Assembly (NCBI GenBank): GCA_005885165.1
Contig: VAXR01000106.1
Span: 1-6,842, forward strand
Length of the DNA stretch: 6,842 nt
Reading direction: 5' to 3'
Source of the DNA: Actinomycetota bacterium
GTDB lineage: Bacteria; Actinomycetota; Thermoleophilia; Solirubrobacterales; Thermoleophilaceae
The notes beneath the pieces are model-generated. The model was not told the origin of the DNA. It made no database searches and saw only the letters and a list, made by a program, of their open reading frames with translations. The position numbers and the translations under genes were made by a program. Within the stretch, counting starts at the first letter, position 1; each line of letters starts with the position of its first letter. This document shows, in pieces, positions 1-6,102 of this stretch.

Positions 1-764
1 TGCGCGTGGAAGAACGTCCCCTCCGGCTCGCCCCGGACCGCCCGCAGCACCGTTTCCGGCTGCGTGCCGTTCGCGATCACGGCCGGGATCCCGGCGGCCG
101 TCGCCATCTGCGCGGCCACCACCTTGGAGCGCATCCCGCCCGAGCCGAGCGGCGAGGTGGAGACCCCGATGTCGAGCGACTCGACCTCGCTGAAGTCGCG
201 CACCTCCGGAACGAGGGGCGCGGAGGGGTCGTGCCGCGGATCTGCCGTGTGCAGCCCATCGATGTCCGTCAGGAGCAGCAGGAGGTCGGCGTCGATCAGG
301 ATCGCCACCTGCGCCGCCAGAAAGTCGTTGTCGCCGAACGAGATCTCATCGGTCGCGGTCGTGTCGTTCTCGTTGATCACGGGCGTAACCCGCCAATCGA
401 GCAGCGTCCGCAGCGTCTGCCGCGCGTTCAGGTAGTGGCTGCGCGCCGACATGTCGAAGAACGTGAGGAGCACCTGCGCGCTCGGCACGCCGCGCGCCGC
501 CAGCAGCTCGTCGTAGTGGTGGTAGAGCTTGCCCTGCCCGACCGCCGACGCCGCCTGCAGGTGCGGCATCGCGGTCGGACGCACCGGGAGATCCATCAGC
601 TTCATCCCGCGCGCGATGGCCCCCGAGGTGACGAGCACCACGGAATACCCGGTGCCGTGGAGCTCCGCCGCCTGGTCGCAGACGGTGGCGAGGACATCAC
701 CGCGCAGCTCGCCGCGCTCGTCCGCGACGATGCTCGAGCCGAGCTTGACCACGGTGGTGCTCAC
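1..764 (-). CDS. proB: Glutamate 5-kinase, partial (C-terminal end outside window)
   Basis: Catalyses ATP-dependent phosphorylation of glutamate to gamma-glutamyl phosphate, the first step of proline synthesis, in the cytoplasm. I translated 254 residues from a GTG at 764 to the window edge. The amino-acid kinase fold is clear: VVKLGSS at residues 5-11 (nucleotide-binding loop), VTSGAIARGM at 45-54, AVGQGKL at 74-80, PVINENDTTATDEISFGDND at about 128-147 (glutamate and metal site), LLLTDIDGL at 163-171, and GSGGMRSKV at 207-215. The last visible residues, GTFFHA, match the end of the kinase domain, so a C-terminal PUA domain may follow outside the window. The GTG is preferred because the kinase motif begins five residues later. 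The obg stop codon lies in the same frame upstream, and no ATG, GTG or TTG lies between it and this GTG. No Shine-Dalgarno is visible. It is the last gene of the block seen here, 60 bases after obg. Identification is firm. Confidence 0.96.
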   Translation of the reverse strand, partial: MSTTVVKLGSSIVADERGELRGDVLATVCDQAAELHGTGYSVVLVTSGAIARGMKLMDLPVRPTAMPHLQAASAVGQGKLYHHYDELLAARGVPSAQVLLTFFDMSARSHYLNARQTLRTLLDWRVTPVINENDTTATDEISFGDNDFLAAQVAILIDADLLLLLTDIDGLHTADPRHDPSAPLVPEVRDFSEVESLDIGVSTSPLGSGGMRSKVVAAQMATAAGIPAVIANGTQPETVLRAVRGEPEGTFFHA

Positions 765-824
765 GGCGCGAAGGTTATGGCGAGATTCGCGCGCCGCGGC
801 AATCCAGGCCGCATGCAGAGCCAG

Positions 825-2141
825 TCAGCGAAGCGGCGCGCCCGGGTCGAGCTCGAACACCACGCCGCCGATCTCGACGTCGTCCCCCGGAGTGAACCCA
901 GCTGCCTCGAGCGCCCCTATCACCCCGATCGTCCGCAGCCGGTCCTCGAGATAGGCGAGCGCCTCCTCGTTCGTCGTGTCGTGCCGCGCGATCAGCCGCT
1001 CGACGCCGACGCCGGTGACGCGGAACGAGCCCTCGCCGGTCCGGCTCACCTCGAAGCCCTCGCCCGCCGCCGGCCGGTACAGGCGGTGCTCGGCCTCGGG
1101 CTCGGCCAGCCGCTCGGGCGGTGGGGCCTCCGCCTCCGCCGGCTCCACAGGCACCGCCTCGAGGATCGCGTCCGCCAGCTCATCGAGCCCGCGCCCCGTG
1201 ACCGCCGATGTGACGACGATCCCGAGGACCTCGCCACCAAGCGCGCTCCGCATCCGCTCGCGCGCGGCATCCGCCTCCTCAGCGGGCACGAGATCGACCT
1301 TCGACAGGCACACGATGCGCGGCAGCCGCTCGAGCCCCGCCCCGTGTTCGCGGAGCTCGCGCTCCACTGTCTCGTAGCCGCCCGCGGGGTCGGAGCCGTC
1401 GAGCGGAGCGATGTCGAGGACGTGCACGAGCAGGCGCGTGCGCTCGACGTGCGCCAGGAACTCGTGTCCGAGGCCGGCCCCCGTGCTCGCGCCCTCGATC
1501 AGCCCCGGGATGTCGGCGATCACGAGCTGGCGATCGCCGCGATCGAGCGTCCCGAGCACCGGCTCGACCGTGGTGAACGGGTAGTCCGCGACCTTCGGGT
1601 GCGCCCGCGTCAACCGGGCGAGCAGCGACGACTTCCCCGCGTTCGGAAGCCCCACCAACCCGACGTCGGCGAGCAGCCGCAGCCGGAGCTCGATCCACCC
1701 CTCCTCGCCGGGAAGCCCGCGCTCCGCGAAGCGCGGCGCCTGCCGCGTGGAGCTCGTGAAGTGCCGGTTGCCACGGCCGCCCGAGCCGCCGCGCGCGACC
1801 ACGGCCCGCTGGCCGGGGCGCGTCAGGTCCCAGTGCGTCCCGCGCTCCGGATCGACCACCGCGGTGCCCGGCGGCACCGGGATCTCGAGCCCGCGCGGGC
1901 TCGCACCATGGCGGTTCGACCCCTCACCGTGGGCTCCGCGCGGCGCCTTGTAGTGCGCCCGCCGCCGGAAGCCCTGGAGGTCGCGCAGCGACGGATCGCA
2001 CACGAGCGTGACGTCTCCCCCACGCCCGCCGTCGCCCCCGTCCGGGCCGCCGCGCGGCACGTGGGCCTCGCGCCGGAACGAGACGACGCCGTCGCCGCCG
2101 CGACCGCCCTGCACGAAGATGCGCGCGCGATCCGTGAACAC
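825..2141 (-). CDS. obg: Obg family GTPase (ribosome assembly / growth control)
   Basis: Cytoplasmic GTPase that in studied bacteria binds the 50S subunit during late maturation and links nucleotide levels to growth. The protein has 438 residues and all three Obg parts. A glycine-rich Obg domain covers about 1-157, with GGRGGDG and GGPDGGDGGRGGD repeats. The G domain follows: G1 GLPNAGKSS at 164-172, G2 around YPFTT at 187-191, G3 DIPG at 210-213, G4 SKVD at 280-283 and G5 SAVTG at 312-316. An OCT domain runs from about 355 to 432. An acidic, proline-rich linker (about 331-351) joins the G and OCT domains. The G4 motif has Ser where NKxD normally has Asn. The start is GTG; the first residues, MFTDRARIFV, fit the family start. 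It begins 20 bases after the rpmA stop, with no clear Shine-Dalgarno, and its order after rplU-rpmA is the classic one. Identification is firm. Confidence 0.97.
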   Translation of the reverse strand: MFTDRARIFVQGGRGGDGVVSFRREAHVPRGGPDGGDGGRGGDVTLVCDPSLRDLQGFRRRAHYKAPRGAHGEGSNRHGASPRGLEIPVPPGTAVVDPERGTHWDLTRPGQRAVVARGGSGGRGNRHFTSSTRQAPRFAERGLPGEEGWIELRLRLLADVGLVGLPNAGKSSLLARLTRAHPKVADYPFTTVEPVLGTLDRGDRQLVIADIPGLIEGASTGAGLGHEFLAHVERTRLLVHVLDIAPLDGSDPAGGYETVERELREHGAGLERLPRIVCLSKVDLVPAEEADAARERMRSALGGEVLGIVVTSAVTGRGLDELADAILEAVPVEPAEAEAPPPERLAEPEAEHRLYRPAAGEGFEVSRTGEGSFRVTGVGVERLIARHDTTNEEALAYLEDRLRTIGVIGALEAAGFTPGDDVEIGGVVFELDPGAPLR

Positions 2142-2161
2142 GCCGACTCGGCGGCGGCGCG

Positions 2162-2413
2162 CTACTCGGCCGCTACGGAGATGACCCGGCCGCGCCGGCC
2201 GGTCGTGAACTCGACCCGCCCGGGGCGCGCCGCATAGATCGTGTGGTCCTTGCCGATGCCGGCGCCGTCGCCGGCCTTGAAGCGCGTCCCGCGCTGGCGC
2301 GCGATGATCTCGCCACCGGTCACGACCTCGCCCGCGAACACCTTCACGCCCAGGCGCTTGCTGTGCGAGTCGCGGCCGTTGCGGCTAGATCCGAGACCTT
2401 TCTTATGAGCCAT
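2162..2413 (-). CDS. rpmA: 50S ribosomal protein L27
   Basis: Large-subunit ribosomal protein whose N-terminus reaches the peptidyl-transferase centre. The protein is 83 residues, normal for the family, and begins MAHKKGLGSSRNGRDS, the standard L27 N-terminus. The core GGEIIARQRGTRFKAG and GKDHTIYA is present. The reading frame stays open upstream of this ATG, but that part is arginine-rich out-of-frame translation of the rplU tail and is not L27. The ATG at 2413 is set by the L27 N-terminus and by a strong Shine-Dalgarno, GGAGGAAGG, ending about six bases upstream. There is no N-terminal extension of the kind some Firmicutes L27 proteins have and cleave. The start overlaps the end of rplU by 11 bases, which suggests translational coupling of the two proteins. 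The gene ends in TAG. Confidence 0.98.
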   Translation of the reverse strand: MAHKKGLGSSRNGRDSHSKRLGVKVFAGEVVTGGEIIARQRGTRFKAGDGAGIGKDHTIYAARPGRVEFTTGRRGRVISVAAE

Positions 2414-2975
2414 CCGAACCTTCCTCCGCCTTCTTCTTAGCAGGCGCCTTCCTCGCCGTCGAGCGCTTCGGCGCCGCGGGCTTCTTGGTGGCGGGCTTCT
2501 TCGGCGCGGGCTTACGCGCCGCGGGCTTCTTCGTCGCCGGCTTCCTGGTCGCCGGCTTGGCCTCAGCGGTCTCCGCCTTCGCCGCCGCCGGCTTTGCGGC
2601 ACCCTCCTTCTTCGCCGTGGGCTTTTCCGCGGTTTCCTTGCGGGCAGCCGGCTTGCGCGACGTGAGCTTGATGTCCTTGATCTCGAGCCGCGTGAGCTCC
2701 GAGCGGTGCCCGCTCCGGCGCTTGTAGCCCTTCTTCGGCTTGAACTTGAGCACGTGGACCTTCCTGCCGCGCTCGTGCCCGGCCACCACCGCCTCGACCT
2801 TCACCTTCGCGAGGTCGTCGCGCTCGAACACCGTCTTGTCCTTACCGTCGCCGGCGAGCAGCAGCGGCTCCAGGGTCACGCTTGCGCCCTCGTCCGCGCG
2901 CATGCGATCGACGACGACCGAGTCGCCCTTCTCGACGCGGTACTGCTTACCGCCCACTCTGACGATCGCGTACAT
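2403..2975 (-). CDS. rplU: 50S ribosomal protein L21 with long basic C-terminal tail
   Basis: Large-subunit ribosomal protein that binds 23S rRNA. Residues 1-104 are a complete L21: MYAIVRVGGKQYRVEKGD at the start, then VEAVVAGHERGRKVHVLKFK and KKGYKRRSGHRSELTRLEI, the conserved C-terminal L21 signature. The usual family length is a little over 100 residues, but this protein has 190. The extra 86 residues (105-190) are almost only Lys, Arg, Ala, Pro, Thr and Glu, with a five-residue repeat of the type KPATK/KPAAR from about 139 to 170. The tail resembles histone H1-type and mycobacterial HU tails and is probably disordered and nucleic-acid binding. The reading frame is uninterrupted and ends AEEGSDGS; the AEEG codons also form the rpmA ribosome binding site. 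The start ATG fits the family, but no Shine-Dalgarno precedes it; a GC-rich hairpin lies 11 bases upstream instead. Confidence 0.97.
   Translation of the reverse strand: MYAIVRVGGKQYRVEKGDSVVVDRMRADEGASVTLEPLLLAGDGKDKTVFERDDLAKVKVEAVVAGHERGRKVHVLKFKPKKGYKRRSGHRSELTRLEIKDIKLTSRKPAARKETAEKPTAKKEGAAKPAAAKAETAEAKPATRKPATKKPAARKPAPKKPATKKPAAPKRSTARKAPAKKKAEEGSDGS
2466..2561 (-). repeat. 15-base tandem repeats coding the KPA tail of L21
   Basis: Within the rplU tail, a unit of about 15 bases recurs on the plus strand as variants of GCGGGCTTCTTSG plus two bases. It codes imperfect five-residue repeats such as KPATK, KPAAR and KPAPK (residues about 139-170). The units are degenerate at the DNA level, so recent slippage is not obvious, but a repeat of this type can change copy number without breaking the frame. 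Positions are read by eye. Confidence 0.75.
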
Positions 2976-2986
2976 GGCAGAAAGAG

Positions 2987-3007
2987 GGCGCCCGAGGCGC
3001 GGGCGCC
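2987..3007 (-). promoter_or_regulatory. GC-rich hairpin just upstream of rplU
   Basis: A perfect eight-base inverted repeat, GGCGCCCG and CGGGCGCC, is separated by five bases. On the transcribed (minus) strand the hairpin is followed by CTCTTTCTGCC and then the rplU ATG. The pyrimidine run is only loosely T-rich. It could be a weak intrinsic terminator for the cyclase gene, or a leader structure controlling L21 synthesis. Ribosomal protein leaders are known upstream of L21 genes in other bacteria, but I cannot match this one to a known family. The structure is certain; its role is not. Confidence 0.5.
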
Positions 3008-3015
3008 GGACGTGG

Positions 3016-3043
3016 AGTGTAGCCGTGCTTAGCGGAGCTGAAA
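3016..3043 (-). promoter_or_regulatory. Possible promoter for rplU-rpmA-obg
   Basis: On the minus strand, TACACT at 3021-3016 matches four of six bases of the -10 consensus TATAAT. A poor -35 candidate, TTTCAG (3043-3038), lies 16 bases upstream and overlaps the end of the cyclase gene. Transcription would start near 3009, giving a short leader of about 35 bases that contains the hairpin. The widest upstream gap within the ribosomal protein section is here, which fits a promoter. The match is weak. Confidence 0.22.
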
Positions 3044-4144
3044 GACGTCCACCTCGCGCTCTATTCCCTTGAGCCGGCGCGCCGGCAGCGGGTCCCAGGC
3101 GTAGGCGGCGCCAGCGGCCGTGACGACCTCCTGGGTGGCGATGATGGCCCCGGGATTAGCCGCGCCGGTCAGCCGGCTGGCGAGGTTCACCGACCGCCCG
3201 TACCAGTCCCCGCCGCGGTTGAGCGCCGGGCCCGCCGCCACCCCGGCGCGGATCTGAGGTAGCCGGCCGTCGCCGTCCACATGCTGGACCAGCCGCGCGG
3301 TCGCGTCCACGAGCGGCGGCACGTCGGGGGACACGAGCATCGCCGCGTCGCCGATCAGCTTGATCAGGCGGACGGGCGGCTCGGCGATCTCCGAGGCGTG
3401 CAGCTCGAGCAGCCCGGTCACCTCCCCGAGCTCCTCCGTCGAGGTGCTCTCGCTGAGCTGTGTGAACGAGACGAGGTCCGCGAAGCACACACCGACCTCC
3501 CGCGAGCCCGGCAGCACGCCCTCCATCCGCTCCGCCCGCCCGATCACCTCGCGCCGCACGATCTCGCGCATGTGGAGCCGGGTCGGTGTCTCCATGAGAG
3601 GGCCGAGCTGGGGCATCAGCGCGTCGGCCACGGCCGCAAGGCGGAGCCCGACGTCGCGTTCCGTGTCGCCCGCGCGAAGGAACTGCCGCACGAAGGTCGT
3701 CAGGACCGCCTCCGAGCTCTGCGCCGCCGCCCGCCCCACGATCCGGGCAAGCTCGAGCATCCGCTCCGCCGGAAGCCCGGCGTCGAGGACCTGCTTCACA
3801 GCCCTGAAGCTCTCGACGTCCTCCTCGGTGTAGAGGACCTCGTCCTCGGCCGGGTGCGGGAGCCCGAGCGCCAGGAAATCGCGGCGCACGAAGTCGTCAT
3901 CGAGGCCGGATGCCTCCATCGCGTCTCGAAGCGTGTACTTGCACTCGCGCGTGAAGACCATCTCGATCGGCAGCATCGCGAGACGGTCCTCCGCCACCGC
4001 CCGCTTGAGGTCGTCCATCGAGACGCCCACCTCGACCAGCTGCCGCAGCAGGTCGATGCGGGCCTCGCGCTCCTCGTCCGCGAGCCCCTCGAGCAGCCCC
4101 TCCCGCTCGAACTCGCTGACCTGATCCGGCGCGCCGTCGCCCAT
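3029..4144 (-). CDS. Class III adenylate cyclase with N-terminal regulatory domain
   Basis: Predicted to make cyclic AMP from ATP in the cytoplasm. The protein has 371 residues and no membrane segment or signal peptide. Residues about 20-160 resemble the helical regulatory domain (Ad_Cy_reg type) found before actinobacterial cyclases such as mycobacterial Rv1264, where it makes activity pH-responsive; pH sensing here is inference. The catalytic domain covers about 214-371. All six residues expected of an active class III adenylate cyclase are visible: metal-binding D223 (FADLVSFT) and D266 (LIGDAAM), adenine-selecting K262 and D313 (GDWYG), and transition-state N320 and R324 (VNLASRL). Because both partners' residues lie in one chain, it should work as a homodimer with two active sites. 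The Lys/Asp pair favours ATP over GTP. It begins 14 bases after the ribonuclease stop, with no Shine-Dalgarno, and ends 53 bases before rplU. Function is well supported; the effector is unknown. Confidence 0.92.
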   Translation of the reverse strand: MGDGAPDQVSEFEREGLLEGLADEEREARIDLLRQLVEVGVSMDDLKRAVAEDRLAMLPIEMVFTRECKYTLRDAMEASGLDDDFVRRDFLALGLPHPAEDEVLYTEEDVESFRAVKQVLDAGLPAERMLELARIVGRAAAQSSEAVLTTFVRQFLRAGDTERDVGLRLAAVADALMPQLGPLMETPTRLHMREIVRREVIGRAERMEGVLPGSREVGVCFADLVSFTQLSESTSTEELGEVTGLLELHASEIAEPPVRLIKLIGDAAMLVSPDVPPLVDATARLVQHVDGDGRLPQIRAGVAAGPALNRGGDWYGRSVNLASRLTGAANPGAIIATQEVVTAAGAAYAWDPLPARRLKGIEREVDVFQLR

Positions 4145-4150
4145 GGCGGA

Positions 4151-4171
4151 GGCCGGAATTATTCCTTGGCC
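4151..4171 (-). promoter_or_regulatory. Hairpin spanning the ribonuclease stop codon and cyclase leader
   Basis: The minus strand reads GGCC-AA-GGAA-TAA-TTCC-GGCC. This gives two stacked four-base-pair stems with an AA bulge and a three-base loop that is exactly the ribonuclease stop codon. Six bases follow before the cyclase ATG. There is no T-run, so it is not a typical terminator. It occupies the place where the cyclase ribosome binding site should be, so it may limit translation unless ribosomes finishing the upstream gene melt it. Role inferred. Confidence 0.35.
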
Positions 4172-6090
4172 TTGGCCTCGGTCGTGCTGCGCCCCCGCCC
4201 GCGCCCGCCGCGCCGCCCTCGCCGGGTGCGCCCGCGTGAGGCGGGCGGGGACCCGTCGCTCGACGCGCTCTCGCCGGCGTCGCCAGCCGGCTCGTCGCCC
4301 CCGACCAGCGACGCGGTCGCGGCCGAGCGAGTCACCGAGTCGATCCGGACGAGCCGCTTCTCGCCGATCAGCCCGCCCGCGCCCGCGACCGAGATCACGT
4401 AGCCGTCGACCTTCGCCACGGCGTCGTTCTCCTCGTACATGTGCGGCTCCTCGATGGTCACGTGGACCTCCTCGCCCTCGCGGAAGGGGAGCGCGCGCTC
4501 CTCAACATCGGCGCGAGACCCCTCCATCGTGACCGCGAAGTGGTCGAGCGGCAGGCCCTCCGAGCCCTCGAAGTGGAAGTGCTTTCCGAGCTCTGCCTCG
4601 AGCTCCAGGATCGGACGTCCCGGCCCGTTCAAGAGGAGCGACGAGACGCGCGGGTTGAGCTGCACCAGGTACGCCTCGGGCTTCGGCCGCTCGGCCACCA
4701 GCTCGCGCAGCTTGCGCTCCACGTCGAGCGCCACCGTCTCCTCGGAGAGGACCACGCCCTCGCCGCCGCATGTCGGGCAGATCTTGGTGAGGATCTCGCG
4801 CACGCCGTCGGTCACGTTCTGGCGGGTCATCTCGACCAGCCCGAGCGGCGAGATCTCCATCACGTACGTCTTGGTGCGGTCCTCGTCGAGCATCTTGCGG
4901 AGCGTCTTGAGTACCGCGTCGCGGTTGCGGGCGCGCGCCATGTCGATGAAGTCGATGACGATGATCCCGCCGATGTCCCGCAGCCTGAGCTGGCGGACCA
5001 CCTCCTCCGCCGCCTCGAGGTTGGTCCTGGCGATCGTGTCCTCGAGGCGGGCGCTCTTGCCGCGCCCCGTGAACGACCCGGAGTTCACGTCGATCACCGT
5101 CATGGCCTCGGCGTAGTCGATCATCAGGTAGCCGCCCGAGGAGAGGTCCACGCGCCGATTGAGCGTCGACTGGATGACCTCCTCGATGGCGTAGCGGTCG
5201 AACAGCGGCTCGTCGTCCGAGTACACCTCGACGCGGTCGAGCAGCTCCGGGGCGGTGCGGGTCAGGAACGAGACGAGGCGCTGGTGCTGCTTCTCGTCGT
5301 CGACGATCGCCCGGTCGAACTCGGCCGAGAAGATGTCGCGCACGACGCGCACCGGCAGGTCGGCCTCCTGGAAGACCATCGCCGGCGCGGGCGTCTCCTC
5401 GGCCCGCTTCTGGAGGACCTCATAGAGCTTGTGGAGGTACTTGATCTCCCGCTCGAAGTCCTCCTTCTTCGCGCCGCGCGCGGCGGTCCGGATGATCGCC
5501 CCGCCACCCGCCAGGTCGAGCTTGGCGGCCCGCTTGCGAAGCCGGTCGCGCTCCGCATCCTCGAGCCTCCGCGAGACGCCGATGCCCTCCCCCTGGGGGA
5601 CGTAGACGAGGTAGCGGCCTGCGATCGAGAGCTGCATCGACAGCCGCGCCCCCTTCGTCTTCAGGGGGTCCTTGACCACCTGCGCGATGATCTCCTGGCC
5701 CGGCTTTAGCAGCTGCGAGATGCGCTGCCCCTTGCCGCCCACGCGCCCGCGGCGCTGGACCTCGACGCCGGGCATCACGATGTCGTCGACGTGAAGGAAG
5801 CCGTTCTTGTCGATTCCTATGTCGACGAACGCGGCCTCGAGCCCGGGCAGCACGTTGTCGACCCGGCCCTTGTAGATATTTCCGACGATCGAGCGGCTCG
5901 AGCGGCGCTCGATGTAGAGCTCTCCTACACGCCATCCGCGGGGGATAGCTCCCCCGCTCGATCCGCGCCGCCCGCGCTGGGCGCGCGACGATGCTCCGTT
6001 CCCGCTAGCGGCGGACGGCTCTCCCTCCGCCTCCAGGATGGCGACTCTGGTTTGGCCACGGTCGGCCGTGACGAGCACTTGCTTTCTCAA
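4159..6090 (-). CDS. RNase E/G family endoribonuclease with TRAM-like domain and RG-rich tail
   Basis: Cytoplasmic endoribonuclease that in this family cuts single-stranded RNA in rRNA maturation and mRNA decay. The protein has 643 residues. An S1-type RNA-binding domain covers about 66-155 (GNIYKGRVDNVLPGLEAAFV). The catalytic core carries both metal-binding aspartates, D334 in TVIDVNSGS and D380 in IIVIDFIDM, and a zinc-link motif CPTCGG with C438 and C441. A small C-terminal family domain follows, then a TRAM-like segment at about 536-596 and a tail (598-643) ending in an RG-rich stretch at about 619-634. A low-complexity insertion (about 22-52) splits the N-terminal strands. The start is TTG at 6090: MRKQVLV fits the family, and GAGAGG sits eight bases upstream. 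The ATG at 6106 is out of frame. It begins 12 bases after the rodA stop. Whether it is RNase E or RNase G in function cannot be decided, so no symbol is given. Confidence 0.95.
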   Translation of the reverse strand: MRKQVLVTADRGQTRVAILEAEGEPSAASGNGASSRAQRGRRGSSGGAIPRGWRVGELYIERRSSRSIVGNIYKGRVDNVLPGLEAAFVDIGIDKNGFLHVDDIVMPGVEVQRRGRVGGKGQRISQLLKPGQEIIAQVVKDPLKTKGARLSMQLSIAGRYLVYVPQGEGIGVSRRLEDAERDRLRKRAAKLDLAGGGAIIRTAARGAKKEDFEREIKYLHKLYEVLQKRAEETPAPAMVFQEADLPVRVVRDIFSAEFDRAIVDDEKQHQRLVSFLTRTAPELLDRVEVYSDDEPLFDRYAIEEVIQSTLNRRVDLSSGGYLMIDYAEAMTVIDVNSGSFTGRGKSARLEDTIARTNLEAAEEVVRQLRLRDIGGIIVIDFIDMARARNRDAVLKTLRKMLDEDRTKTYVMEISPLGLVEMTRQNVTDGVREILTKICPTCGGEGVVLSEETVALDVERKLRELVAERPKPEAYLVQLNPRVSSLLLNGPGRPILELEAELGKHFHFEGSEGLPLDHFAVTMEGSRADVEERALPFREGEEVHVTIEEPHMYEENDAVAKVDGYVISVAGAGGLIGEKRLVRIDSVTRSAATASLVGGDEPAGDAGESASSDGSPPASRGRTRRGRRGGRGRGRSTTEAKAKE

Positions 6091-6102
6091 AGATCTTGCC
6101 TC
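6091..6102 (-). promoter_or_regulatory. Ribosome binding site deciding the TTG start of the ribonuclease
   Basis: The 12 bases between the rodA stop and the TTG at 6090 read GAGGCAAGATCT on the minus strand, and the preceding stop codon region contributes GA. The GAGAGG core lies about eight bases before TTG, a normal distance. This supports TTG as the true start and suggests coupling with rodA. Confidence 0.6.

Noticed and set aside
765..824. A terminator or promoter between obg and proB
   Set aside because: I see no stem followed by a T-run and no convincing -10/-35 pair in these 60 bases.
6..2237. A 743-codon open frame on the plus strand across proB, obg and part of rpmA
   Set aside because: It is antisense to three firmly identified genes. 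Its product is Arg/His/Asp-rich without any recognisable domain, and long antisense frames arise naturally in GC-rich coding DNA.
2414..2602. An N-terminal extension of L27
   Set aside because: The upstream part of the L27 frame is arginine-rich translation of the rplU repeat tail in another frame. The MAHKKG start with its strong ribosome binding site is the true beginning.
3281..4402. A 373-codon plus-strand open frame opposite the cyclase gene
   Set aside because: The minus-strand gene has all catalytic motifs; the plus-strand product has a biased composition and no domain.
4441..5709. A 422-codon plus-strand open frame opposite the ribonuclease gene
   Set aside because: It is a shadow of the minus-strand catalytic core, with low-complexity Leu/Arg/Glu/His composition and no motif.
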